Below, one piece after another: positions 53,597 to 64,000 of a stretch of DNA of 64,000 bases. This stretch comes from Antilocapra americana (taxonomy: Eukaryota; Chordata; Mammalia; Artiodactyla; Antilocapridae), in contig ML664199.1 in assembly GCA_007570785.1 (NCBI GenBank), positions 21,620,748-21,684,747 of the forward strand, in the 5' to 3' direction. The notes beneath the pieces are model-generated. The model had not been told where the DNA came from, made no database searches, and was given only the letters and a program-made list of their open reading frames with translations. A program made the position numbers and the translations under genes. The stretch's first letter is position 1, and each line of letters starts with the position of its first letter.

Positions 53597-56479
53597 GTGT
53601 TAAAAAGAAACATCCAATCCTGACAAATGAAGCATTTGGGTTTGACTTTCTTAGATCCTTAGGTATTTTACAGCCTCAGTCTTGCTTCTTATGTTGAAAT
53701 ATTTTCAGGAGGAACTAACATTCATTGGAAAGCTGCAGGGGAAGTTGAAATCCTTCATTCTTCTCAAGAGAGGACCTGTTTATCACTTATCTTGAAGGCG
53801 CTAGCAGAGTTTTGCTTTGTCATACAAAGTTTATTGATTCTTTTGTAGCAGCCTTGTTTGAAAATTAATTTGGAATTTAAGCAATGACCTCTTTGAGAAA
53901 TAGTGAACATTAATTTTTTTATGCTGAGCCTTCTGAGCGTTTAGTAATGGGGTATGAGTCACATTGAGATAGAAGCTTTATTTTCCACTCTGAATTTTAC
54001 ACAATATGATTTTACCTATAAAAGACAGAACATCTCAGTAAACTCAGGAAATATAAATTTATAATTTCCCTCTTCTTAGAGTCGACCATACAATACAATT
54101 ACCATAAGAAGATTGCTTTAAACATGCAATTATAAATATAGCATGATTCTATAAATTATCTGCAATTTATTTATAAATCTTCTGCAAGAGCTAATGTTTA
54201 ACATATGCACATATATTTTTATATTACCTTTCCCTTCAGTACTGTCATATCATTAGATAAATATACTTAATGAGGGTTTATTATGGAAATAAAATAATCT
54301 AAACAGTATTGTATGGTCTACTGTATTATGAAAGAGCTATTTTAAAAGCCTATTAAAGTTTCTGCTTGGGCTTGTTCAAGTTCATGTGAGTGAAGAATGA
54401 TAACCTAGAAGAAAATTCCTATTTTGATTATTCAATCAAATACATTCTCCTGTATTATTCAATCAAATCAGCTCTTTTCTCTTTCTGCTGTCTTTGTCCC
54501 TAAGTCACAGTAAGATAAAGCTATAAGTCAAGAGAATAATTTCTTCTTCACAACACTGTCAGAGGTATTAAAAAAACTGGGTCATGAGTCAACCTTTCGT
54601 GTACTAGAAAAGTAGAAAAAAAAATTTCTTATCAAAAGCTGCTCTAGTTTCTAAGCATCAGTTTTCTTTTTGTTTTGTTTTTTTAAAGAAAGATGTTAGA
54701 ATTTGTAGCTAGACTTTGCAAGTTGTATATGTCACAGGCAAATTAGACATGGTATTGTAATCAAGGTGGTATTCTTTACCCTTGCTGACAATGGGCTATT
54801 TCCATTTTCACTCCTAAAATGGAATTCCCCCAATAAATGAGGCAGAGGACCACTTATGACATTTTTGGATCACAGAAATGGCTTACATACCCCCGATCTA
54901 TTTGACATAGTCTACCGACCCTACCAAGCTTTCCAAATAAAACAAACGTCAATCCAACTAACCCCATGATTTGAGTTCTGGGGACCTTTCACCTACCAGC
55001 TGCTAATTGAGATAATGCATACAGAGAGGCATAAGAGTGACTTGTCATCAGAAAGACACTAAAACAAACGTGAAGGAGGACTCAGAACTATTTTGTAGAA
55101 ACCCCACTGTATATATGTACCTACATACACAAACAGAGATGGTCACTGACAGAGAAAAGAACAGGCAATGTTGTAGCGTTATAACATAAATGGTGCTTAT
55201 ACATGTCTAATCCACAAGGCATCTAATACAGTGACAGCATCTGTACAGGTGACCGTGTTTTTTCCATTTATTTCCCACAGTCTTTTAAGGAAAACCAATG
55301 ACAATGATCTTCAAGAAAAGTCTTTCCTTTTTATAAAAATATTTTTAAAACAAATATTGCATTACTGTCCCTGAAATAAAATCTTACTCAAAACTTCAAC
55401 CACTTCAGCATATAGAAACCGGCAAAAGCACAAGTGAAAGACCCATTCCGCTGGTTTCTCCTTACTCACCACATATGGTAGCCCCCATGGTAGTGCCCAA
55501 GGCGACTGCAGAGAACTCTGGGCCCTAGTTAGAAAAGCAGTGACTCAGATGCATAGGAAATGGATAGCTTCCAACCGTACCTGATAGATGTATTTACATC
55601 AGTGCTGCATGCACTAAGCAGATAATGGCATACATATTATACACGTATATAGTTTGTAATATGTAAGCTTACTATTTTAAGCTTAATATGAATACACACA
55701 TCTCCAGATCTATACAAAAACACCATTCTTAAACTGGCTGGTAAAGACAAATGAAGAAAATAGAAATCATAATTTGGTTCCATATTGTGATTGTGTAAAA
55801 TAAGGGGTGATGTATTTTTCTTCTACTGGACACAGTTTCAGAATCATGCATGGAGATTTATATATATATACCCTGTGTCATTTATAACAGTGCTACAAAT
55901 AACTAGGATTATGCTCATTATCAAACATTGCTTCTTTTCTGAAGGGGATGCCAGGCAGACATGGCTGAAAGGAAAGGTTTTTTTAGACAGAAGAGACAAA
56001 CCTGGAAATAGGAATCTATATGTTGGTCCTGTGACTATTTAATGCAGTGTTTCATAAGAGAGAGAGAAAGAGAGATCATACTTTGTGTAACATCTTAACA
56101 AGCACCACAAAGAAATCTGATGTTCATCTTAACCAGACACAGCTATGAATTTGCCATCTAGTTTCTCAGAAATATTCGTTGTATCAGAAGAACTTTCCAC
56201 GCTAAGGGCCAAATGTGACAGAAAGGAGGAAGGAAAAAATCAACCAGACAGTTCTTTTAAAAAAAATCTCTTATCTCACCACTAAGTTTGGACAAGTAAC
56301 TGCCACCATGAAGGAAAGAGAGCTTTGCATAAGGAATTAAAACTTAGTTGTTAAGTTGCCCTTTAATTTTCTTCGATCCCCATCTTACCCCATTTTCTCA
56401 TCTGTGTTGCTTGTGTTGTTGTTCTTGCAGTTGTTTTTCTTATGGATAGTTTTTGCCTCTAAATACTGAGAAGAATAAT
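53597..56479. other. Unique AT-rich DNA
   Basis: No interspersed repeat is recognised. A 15-bp direct repeat, attattcaatcaaat, occurs at 54427-54441 and 54454-54468. A GA-rich run lies at about 56058-56078. No gene structure is seen. Confidence 0.4.
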
Positions 56480-57120
56480 CAGGTGCTTGAGGAGTGGTGT
56501 CTCTGTTCATCTTCCGACACGTGATCGCTTTCTGTCTGGTGCTTTGTCATGGTGCCTCCAGAGCAGACTTCCTCTGCTTCCTTTGTTATCCTTGCCTGAT
56601 AAATAAACAGCACAAAATTACCGAACTTATTATGGTAATCGAGAAAAGGAAACGATCTTTGAGTCTGCCCCCCATCTATTACTCTGCCACGGCAAAAGTT
56701 GGCAAAACCCGTGCTAAACCTCAGTTGCTTCTGTAACATCAGCCCCTCTTCTGCACCCCCTGTTATTCCTGCAGCCCCCCACTCTCTGTGATGATTGTTT
56801 TCTGTCCATCTTGAGCTGGGTGTCAGCTCATTTAGATTTACATCAAGTAGTAAATTAAAATAATCACTCAGCAAACACTCTGAGCTCAGTTTTCCCTTTC
56901 AGTCAGGAGTTGCACGAGCTGCTTGAAGCATTCAAGCAGAAAATATTGCTGTCTAGATATTTGTCCTCTGGGTGATAAAGGAGGCATTGTCTTGGGACCC
57001 ACTCAGGCCTCGGAGCTGCTCGTCGCCGTGCATCACAGCTGTGAAGTGCGCTTTGTTATGTGTCTGAGGACTCGGGTTCAAGACCTTGTTTTTCTTGAAA
57101 TACCAGACTGATCAGAGCTG
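56480..57120. other. Repeat-free CpG-containing block, possible CNE or exon
   Basis: It is less AT-rich than its surroundings, with several CpG (for example 56513-56530 and 57018-57030) and no repeats. It carries long open frames: 131 codons on the minus strand (56479-56874) and 62 codons on the plus strand (56923-57111). A pyrimidine tract ending in cag at about 56885-56900 resembles a splice acceptor, and a short frame follows it. None of these products is recognised. A conserved non-coding element is the more likely reading. Confidence 0.35.
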
Positions 57121-58502
57121 CATATGTTCGGGGGAAAGCAGGGGTCGGTGGTTCTCTGTCCACATTTTTACTAGATTATTCTTGGACAGAACTCTGGGAA
57201 AATACCCTGCAGCCTGAACCATCCCAGGAGTTTTGCTTTGTTTTAATTCATTTTCTTTCTTTCTCTTTTTTGTATCTTTCTTTCTTTTCATTTTTTTTTC
57301 CTCCTTCAGATTCTGCTTGGTTGCAGTGCTAGAAAATGCTAGAGTTCATCTGCATAAGTCAGAAACAAAGGCTTACAGCACTGCTCTGAACCTGGTGCCA
57401 TAATGCACCAAGTTATAAACCTGTTTCTTTGTATTCTCATTACTGTACATCTACCTGCCTGTTTAGAAAGCAAAATGTGGAGTTCAGTCACCTGGGATGA
57501 AATATAGAATAGGCTAAAGACATTTCTCACCATTTGTAAACAATCAGTGGAATTTGAAACAAGAAGTTGATAAAGGCAAATGAATCAGTTTTTGCTTGGA
57601 ATGATAATCCTTTTTTTTAAGAAAATATAAAAATTAAGTTTTGAAACTCTCTAAGGCATTGTATTTTTATTATAGCATTCTTTGCAGGTAGGTTATTGCT
57701 ATCAGTGTTTGAAAGAGTAAAATATTTGTTCCTTTAAGTAGTAAAAGAAAAATATCAAATGATAAGGAGTGTGGTGGTAGGCAGCTAAATGAAAATTGGA
57801 ATCTTGAGTCAGTTCTCTGAGTTTTTCCAAATAGTTCCACATGCTTGGCTAATCGACTGCTGTTATCAATTTTCAGGCAGATATTTGACATTGGGTTGCA
57901 TTTATATCTAAGCCAAAGGTATCTATTGCAAATGTAATATTTGATACATTCCTCATGTCTATGTCATGGCTAAATATACACCTTCAATTATAAAATTCTC
58001 TATTCTCACATGGAAAAGGAAACACCAAAATAAGCAAAAAAATCAATATGAAAGAAATGGGATAGACATATATATTTACATACACATACATATGGTTATA
58101 CACTTGACTTCCTTATGAATGAATGATTTCATATTCTTGAATTAAAATGCATTGCATTTTGGAGTGTTTTCACTCAGTGGCAACTGAAGCTGTGGCTGCA
58201 AAGCCCACACTTTGGACAGTATGAATCTTCCCAGTAAGCCTGTACCTTCCAGACCCAAAGGTGTCCTTGCACTGGCAATATTAAGCCCTCAAATTGTGCC
58301 TATGTGTGTGAAAATAAATGGAAAGAATCACCACCACAGAGTAAAATTATATATCATTTCAGTCATATATTATGGTTTATGATGTTTTGTGTCTGGCAAG
58401 TACCAATTTAGTTCAGAAATACAGGCTAAAGGAACCAAACCAGCATCTTTACTTCTGATTTGCTTGGGCTGCAATCAGAGAAGCTTATATGATGCCCTGC
58501 TT
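57121..58502. other. Unique DNA
   Basis: A CT/T-rich stretch lies at about 57245-57305. No repeat or gene is recognised. The left part continues the mixed composition of the preceding block. Confidence 0.4.
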
Positions 58503-58560
58503 CAATGGGCTACAGTCCATGGGGTTGCAAAAGTCGGACATGACTGAGCAACTAATGTTT
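58503..58560 (+). mobile_element. Bov-tA SINE 3' fragment
   Basis: About 58 bases: 'caatgggctacagtccatgg', 'ttgcaaaagtcggacatgac', 'gagcaactaatg'. Head and body are absent. Confidence 0.88.
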
Positions 58561-58564
58561 TCAC

Positions 58565-58780
58565 TTTTACCCATGATAGTTGGGTAACATTGAGCACATT
58601 ACCTAACTACTCTGGGGATTCAGTTTCTCTACCTGTACAATGGGAATATTATCAATATGCCCTCATTTGGCTGTTAAAATTATTTCCTGCTTGATGCACA
58701 TTCAGTACTTACAACAGTGTCTGGCATATAGCAAATATTCAACAAATATTTCATTAATGATAGCGATGGTGGAAATCATG
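58565..58780 (+). mobile_element. MIR SINE
   Basis: Sense MIR: 'attacctaactactctgggg', 'cagtttctctacctgtacaa', 'tgggaatattatcaatatg', 'acaacagtgtctggcatata', 'gcaaatattcaacaaatatt'. Confidence 0.8.
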
Positions 58781-58889
58781 ATGATAATCCTCATGATAAG
58801 TACAAGAGTTATCCTTAATGTAAGAAATACAATTTGGGTTGCAGTTTTGTTCCGTTTTTCAAGGGTTTATGTCCATATATCAGAATTAG

Positions 58890-59230
58890 GTTATCCTGAA
58901 CTAGAATCTCCATTCAATCATTTACTAACTGTATGCATGGGCAAAGGAAATGGCAGCCCACTCCAGTATTCTTGCCTGGGAAATCCCGTGGACAGAGGAG
59001 CCTGGTAGGCTGCAATCCACAGGTCACAAGAGTCAGATACAACTGAACAACTTAACCCTATACATCCTTACATGCATGGGCAAATTACTTAACTCCTCTA
59101 GGTTTCATTTTCTATGTGATGGTAATAGCCTCATAGAGCTATTCTAAATATGAAAATAGATGCTGCACTAAGTTGGTTAGAACAGTACATGACCAAACAG
59201 GGCTGCCCCTAAGGCATGCTGTACCCCAGG
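58890..59230 (+). mobile_element. MIR SINE split by Bov-tA
   Basis: Left piece 'caatcatttactaactgtat gcatgggcaaa', then the SINE, then 'caaattacttaactcctcta ggtttcattttctatgtgat' with the 'gcctcatagagctattct' segment. Removing the SINE and one target copy restores a continuous MIR. Confidence 0.8.
58946..59071 (+). mobile_element. Bov-tA SINE, 5'-truncated, in MIR
   Basis: Starts at ggaaatggcagcccactcca and ends near ctgaacaacttaaccct. A perfect 13-bp target-site duplication, atgcatgggcaaa, lies at 58933-58945 and 59072-59084. The tRNA-derived head is missing. Confidence 0.94.
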
Positions 59231-59581
59231 TTTAGAAAAAGAAATCTCTTTCTAGAGAAAGACAAATATCATATATTAACTCATATATGGAATCTAGAAA
59301 GATGATACTGACAACCCTATCTGCAGGGTAGCAAAGGAGACACAGACATAAAGAACAAACACTTTTGGACTCAATGGGAGGAGGAAAGGGTAAGATGATT
59401 TGAGAGAATAGCATTGAAGCATACACATTACCATATGTAAACAGAGAGCCAGTGGTATTTTGTGATGCAGGGCACCCAAACTCAGTGCTCTGTGACAAAC
59501 TGGAGGGATGGGGTAGGGAAGGAGGTGGGAGGGGGTTTCAGGATGGAGAGGACAAATGTATGCATATGGCCAATTCATACT

Positions 59582-61260
59582 GACTGTCCTTTATGGGCTC
59601 GATAAAGGACAGAAATGGTATGGACTTAACAGAAGCAGAAAATATTAAGAAGAGGTGGTAACAATACACAGAAGAACTGTACAAAAAAGATCTGTGTGAC
59701 CCAGATAATCACGATGGTATGATCACTCTCCTAGAGCCAGACATCCTGGAATGTGAAGTCAAGTGGGCCTTAGAAAGCATCACAACAAACAAAGCTGGTG
59801 GAGATGATGGAATTCCAGTTGAGCTATTTCAAATCCTGAAAGATGATGCTGTGAAAATGCTGCACTCAATATGCCAGCAAGTTTGGAAAACTCAGCAGTG
59901 GCCACAGGACTGGAAAAGGTCAGTTTTCATTCCTATCCCAAAGAAAGGCAATGCCAAAGAATGCTCAAAGTACTGCACAATTGCACTCATCTCACACACT
60001 AGTAAAGTAATGCTCAAAATTCTCCAAGCCAGGCTTCAACAATACATGAACCGTGAACTTCCAGATATTCAAGCTGGTTTTAGAAAAGGCAGAAGAACCA
60101 GAGATCAAATTGCCAACATCCTCTGGATTATCAAAAAAGCAAGAGAGTTCCAGAAAAACATCTACTTCTGCTTTATTGACTATGCAAAAGCCTTTGATCG
60201 TGTGGATCACAATAAACTGTGGAAAATTCTTAAGGAGATGGGAATACCAGACCATCTGACCTGTCTCTTGAGAAACCTGTATGCAGGTCAGGAAGCAACA
60301 GTTAGAACTGGACATGGAACAACAGACTGGTTCCAAATAGGAAAAGGAGTACATCAAGGCTGTATATTGTCACCTTGCTTATTTAACTATATGCAGAGTA
60401 CATCATGAGAAACACAGGGCTGGAAGAAGCCCAAGCTGAAATCAAGATTGCTGGGAGAAATATCAATAACCTCAGCTATGCAGACGACACCACCCTTATG
60501 GCAGAAAGTGAAGAGGAACTAAAAAGCCTCTTGATGAAACTGAAAGAGGAGAGTGAAAATGTTGGCTTAAGGCTCAACATTCAGAAAACTAAGATCATGG
60601 CATCTGGTCCCATCACTTCATGGGAAATAGATGGGGAAATAGTAGAACAGTGTCAGACTTTATTTTTTTGGGCTCCAAAATCACTGCAGATGGTGACTGC
60701 AACAATGAGATTAAAAGACACTTGCTCCTTGGAAGGAAGGTTATGGCCAACCTAGAAAGCATATTGAAAAGCAGAGACATTACTTTGCCAACAAAGGTCC
60801 ATCTAGTCAAGGCTATGGTTTTTCCAGTAGTCATGTCTGGATGTGAGAGTTGGACAGTGAAAAAGGCTGAGCGCCGAAGAATTGATGCTTTTGAACTGTG
60901 GTGTTGAAGAAGACTCTTGAGAGTCCCTCGGACTGCAAGGAGATCCAACCAGTCCATCCTAAAGGAGATTGGTCCTGGGTATTCATTGGAAGGTCTGATG
61001 TTGAAGCTGAATCTCCAATACTTTGTCCACCTCATGTGAAGAGTTGACTCATTGGAAAAGACCCTGATGTTAGGAAGGATTGGTGACAGGAGAAGAAGGG
61101 GACGACAGAGGATGAGATGGCTGGATGGCATCACCGAGTCAATGGACATGGGTTTGGGTGGACTCCGGGAGTTGGTGATGGACAGGAAGGCTTGGCACAC
61201 TGCAGTTCATGGGGTCCCAAAGAGTCGGACATGACTGAGTGACTGAACTGAACTGAACTG
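59582..61260 (+). mobile_element. BovB LINE, 5'-truncated, 1.7 kb
   Basis: The largest BovB copy here. It starts just upstream of the reverse-transcriptase domain and runs to the 3' end, closing in a (ctgaa)n tail. The endonuclease half is missing. The first roughly 20 bases (gactgtcctttatgggctcg) match no BovB wording I know and may be filler. A perfect 10-bp target-site duplication, aattcatact, lies at 59572-59581 and 61261-61270, both inside L1 3' UTR sequence. BovB is the RTE-clade LINE abundant in ruminants. Confidence 0.96.
59719..61234 (+). pseudogene. BovB ORF2 reverse-transcriptase remnant
   Basis: ORF2 of an RTE LINE copies its RNA at the nicked target. This copy keeps the RT palm. 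Motif A, FIDYAKAFD, is at 60172-60198 and the catalytic motif C, YADD, is at 60477-60488. Between them are QGCILSPCLFN-type and NLYAGQEATVRTG-type blocks. It is broken at least five times. There is a stop at 59659-59661, where family copies have a Gln codon. A 1-base loss near 60388 puts motif C in another frame, and another near 60641 shifts the frame again. Stops follow at 60905-60907 and 61037-61039. The C-terminal part remains readable to 61234. No endonuclease domain is present and no product is expected. Confidence 0.93.
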
Positions 61261-61349
61261 AATTCATACTAATGAATGGCAAAAACCATCACAATATGAT
61301 AAAGTTATTAGTCTCCAATTAAAAATAAATTAAAAAATCTGTTTCTATA

Positions 61350-62124
61350 TAACCATTTAAATTGTATTACAAAATTCAAGAACCAATCATCTAAAATTTA
61401 GAAAACTGGATAGAACAGAAAGCTTAAGCATTTTTTTTATGTGTGTAATTTATATACATGAAAACCATTCAGTGTCCAAGTACCACTTTTTCTCGTTCAG
61501 GTACAGATACTTCTCTTTATATTTTTCTTTCTTTATTTACTGTTTCTGACAAAAATCAGAGCTCTCACAATGAGAAAAAGGGTATAATGCTGTTATTCCT
61601 TACAATGTCATGAATCTTTGAAATCTATATCTGTGAAATAATATTAACCAGAATGCTTGTTATGCAGGCAGTCCCCAGTCACTGTGAAACATGGCATAAG
61701 CACACTACACTGCATAGGCTAGAATTCCATGTGCCTCATGGTTCCTTGTTTCTTTCTACATTTAAGATCTAGCTTCCTTCCAGAGCCCCATGTATCTTTT
61801 TTTCTCCAAAAGTTCCCGCTGTTCTAATCTTCTACTTGATTTTTGTCAAAGTTTCAGTGCATTGTAGTGTCTTTGTGTTTTATCTGACCCAGGGAATGTA
61901 CACTTTAATAAAAGACTTCTGCAGAGTGTCTTTAACTAAAGGGATGACTTAATAATGAAATTTCAGGTGAGAGGAAATATTTTGTTTAGGTGGGAAAAAA
62001 TGGATTAGCCAGGAAAGGAGAGGATGAATGAAATTTAGGGAATACTTCTTTTTATAAGTAAAATTTTAACTATAAATTACAAATATGAATTCTAATAATA
62101 ACTTCTTTATGAACAATTTAGAAT
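61350..62124. other. Unique AT-rich DNA
   Basis: No feature recognised. Confidence 0.4.
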
Positions 62125-62190
62125 ATTTAAATGAGATAAATATATAAAGCCCCAGCTGCAGGAATTGGAATTCAATAAATATTAATTTTT
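62125..62190 (+). mobile_element. Possible MIR 3' fragment
   Basis: 'tttaaatgagataaatatat aaagccccag' and 'gaattcaataaatattaatt' resemble the MIR 3' end. Short, hence low confidence. Confidence 0.4.
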
Positions 62191-62348
62191 CCTTACACCC
62201 TTATCTCTGTCTGGGTGGAAGTGGGTTGCCCCTGATCACCAACTGTATATTCTTCCCAGGGTATACAGCTAACAATTCTATTTAATCCCAAAGGGAGAAG
62301 AATGTCAAGAAGGAACTGAGTGTTAAGCATTAAATGTGGGGAGATTAT

Positions 62349-62381
62349 ACACAGACACACACACACACACACACACACACA
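62349..62381. repeat. (CA)n microsatellite
   Basis: About 15 CA units with one GA interruption at the left end. A cysteine/valine-rich minus-strand frame is a by-product. Confidence 0.96.
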
Positions 62382-63474
62382 ATATCATTTAATAATGGCA
62401 AACAGTCCTATAAAGAAGTTATAAAAATTCAGTCAAAGTGGTTGCTATATGGTATAATTATGATTGTATGATGGGGATTCTGAAACAGTCATCTCTGGAG
62501 GGATGCCATGCTCTTCCTATGATAATTAATCAACTTAGTGGGCTTTAGAAACAAAAAGCCTAGCTTGACTTACATTTTGATATCTAGAGAACCTTAAAAC
62601 TTTTGGAACTTTTCAACTTGCTGGCACACTATTTTGCCAGCAAAACCCTGTTTCACATATATGTGAAGTATATGATGAAGAAAGGGCTCGACTTGTAGAG
62701 AAGGGATGCTATGATATTTCTGTGACTGCTCAGATACCTCTTTCCCTCTTTAACTTTCTGTTTCTCTGGAGTTTTCTGAATAGTGGAGGATTGTCAAAGA
62801 ACCATGTGCTGGTGGAAGAAAGTTAAGCTACCATGCTTTTGTATTCAACACTGGCTCCAAGCGAATGCATATGCTCTGCATTGGAAATGCCGTCAATGGC
62901 ATTCTGGCCGTTTGTAGGTACTCAAATCACTAACCTTGCCAAAGAATAAGTTTGTTAGCCTCCTTTTCAGAGGTTCTGTCTCTGATATTTCAGAAGCATT
63001 CAATTATAATTCTGCTGCTTTCTTTTATGTGGCAGTCATGGGTTGTCAGCAAGGATAGAATTAAGAGAGGCACGTGAAGTGTGCTACCGCGTCTCATGCC
63101 TAAGGATCTGTATTTCTTTTGTTCATTGTGACAAATGACAGCCTTAAAGATATTTGTCCTGATTCCTCACTGTCCCTATGCAGGTAAAAACTTCCATTGA
63201 AGTCAAACAAGCTTCATTGAAGTTAATGGGAAGTAATAACCTTGAAGGGAAGGGAGAACTAGGGTGATTAATTTTAATTAGCATAACATAAACAAGCACG
63301 TGTCTACAAGCAGTGACAGGAAAGTGGATGTTTGTAACTCCTAACTTAGCTTTAGGGGTCTAGGTAAGGCAATTTTCTAAAGAATCAGAACTATTTCAAC
63401 CCAGAAATGTAAGACTATTCATGAAGAATAAAATCCATTCTCCATAGGTGTATCTCTGAGATATTCCCTTGAAA
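62382..63474. other. Unique DNA
   Basis: No repeat family is recognised. A short near-tandem, 'cttccattgaagtcaa / cttcattgaagttaa', lies at about 63190-63227. Confidence 0.4.
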
Positions 63475-63870
63475 CATTAATTCAACAAAAAGGTACTAAT
63501 ATATGATCACATTCCAAATACATTCCAGGCCCTGGAGGTAAAAAGAAGAGGACAAGTAGCTGCCCATATGGAGTGAGCATTTAGACTATGGAAATAGCAC
63601 AGTGAACAATTCTGTGACAAGTTACCAATTTGTATCTCTACCAGTCATTTATTCATTTATTCAAGAAATATTTAACAGATGCCTTCTAAGTTTTTTGTTT
63701 GTTTGTTTGCTACACTGTTCTTGTAACAAGAATATACAAAGTACTATTGGAATCCAGTGGAATAGGAATTTGATTTGGCATGTAAGGTTGGGTTATAATC
63801 ATGTAAAGCTTCTCGGAGATAGTGCCATTTGAGCTCAGTTTCAAATGAATACTGTTTAGTTAGGCAAAGA
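63475..63870 (-). mobile_element. L2 LINE 3' region
   Basis: Antisense L2 wording in order: 'ttaattcaacaaaaaggtac', 'attccaggccctggaggtaa', 'gctgcccatatggagtgagc', and after a second 'ttcattta ttcaagaaatattt' start, 'aaagcttctcggagatagtg ccatttgagctcag'. It may be two overlapping L2 fragments. A short (GTTT)n lies at 63693-63710. Confidence 0.6.
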
Positions 63871-63883
63871 AACTCATCATTAA

Positions 63884-64000
63884 AAAAACTAAGATCATGG
63901 CATTCAGTTCCATCACTTCATGGGAAATAGAAGGGAAAAAAGTGAAAACAGTGACAGATTTTATTTTCTTGGGCTCCAAAATCACTGTGGCCAATGACTG
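63884..64000 (+). mobile_element. BovB LINE, internal part, runs out of the window
   Basis: 'aaaactaagatcatggcatt', 'ccatcacttcatgggaaata', 'cttgggctccaaaatcactg' correspond to the region just after motif C, as at about 60586-60697 of the large copy. It begins abruptly, so it is a 5'-truncated insertion whose 3' end lies beyond base 64000. Confidence 0.9.

Larger units (their letters stand above)
59255..61334 (+). mobile_element. Ruminant L1 3' UTR, host of the BovB insertion
   Basis: A 5'-truncated L1 tail in two pieces. Left (59255-59581): 'gagaaagacaaatatcatat', 'ctcatatatggaatctagaa', 'gacacagacataaagaacaa', 'ggaggtgggagggggtttca'. Right (61271-61334): 'aatgaatggcaaaaaccatc' and 'gtctccaattaaaaataaat'. 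Outer target-site duplications are aaatctctttcta (59242-59254) and aaatctgtttcta (61335-61347), 12/13. The BovB between the pieces is the later event. Confidence 0.92.

Noticed and set aside
56479..56874. 131-codon open frame on the minus strand as a possible gene
   Set aside because: No recognised domain, no clear splice or promoter context and no homologous neighbour. It is reported only as part of a candidate non-coding block.
60613..61200. 195-codon minus-strand open frame
   Set aside because: Antisense shadow of the BovB ORF2 3' part.
1..64000. CRISPR arrays, bacterial operons, origins or phage features
   Set aside because: No regularly spaced direct repeats and no bacterial gene organisation; the repeat content is unmistakably ruminant.
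1..64000. tRNA, snRNA or rRNA genes
   Set aside because: The only tRNA-like sequences are the heads of Bov-tA and CHR SINEs, which lack an intact cloverleaf.

Overview
The window is nuclear DNA from a ruminant, most likely a bovid (cattle, sheep, goat or a relative). The evidence is its repeats: BovB LINE pieces, many Bov-tA SINEs and one dimeric BOV-A2 SINE. It also has three CHR-type tRNA-Glu SINEs, which mark cetartiodactyls, and ruminant-type L1 3' ends. Under these lie older repeats shared by placental mammals: MIR, L2, MER5A, another hAT-Charlie element, Tigger, MLT1/MaLR LTRs and old L1 3' UTRs. Family names come from sequence recognition, not from a database search.

I find no supportable host gene. 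There are no convincing exon chains, no tRNA, rRNA or snRNA gene, no CpG island and no CRISPR array. Every longer open frame lies in or antisense to a transposable element, or has no recognisable family or gene structure. The only recognisable protein-coding sequence is a broken BovB reverse transcriptase at about 59.7-61.2 kb. The window therefore looks like an intergenic region or the inside of a large intron; the sequence alone cannot say which.

Layout. 0-16 kb: mostly unique AT-rich DNA with two short BovB tails, a mariner-derived palindrome, two MIRs, two Bov-tA SINEs and two old L1 pieces. 16-22 kb: a dense cluster with a BovB tail, a CHR SINE, a MIR split by an MLT1 LTR, a long antisense L1 3' UTR, a ruminant L1 tail and a hAT-Charlie element. 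22-29 kb: largely unique DNA. 30-36.8 kb: a head-to-head MIR pair and many SINEs. 38.9-43.6 kb: an L1 with a 5' inversion (twin priming) carrying a BOV-A2 SINE, followed by MaLR, Tigger, SINE and microsatellite sequence. 43.6-47.8 kb and 53.6-58.5 kb: long repeat-poor blocks that include candidate conserved non-coding DNA. 47.8-53.3 kb: MER5A, MIR, L2 and a ruminant L1 tail. 58.5-61.4 kb: nested MIR/SINE and L1/BovB insertions. The window ends inside another BovB copy.

The main content is a readable insertion history. Target-site duplications (TSDs) can be read directly around about a dozen elements, which fixes the relative order of several nested insertions. I do not see a previously undescribed biological system. 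The most useful leads are the nested L1/BovB locus, the twin-primed L1, a SINE with an unusually long 28-bp TSD, several perfect inverted repeats in unique DNA and a CpG-containing repeat-free block near 56.5-57.1 kb.
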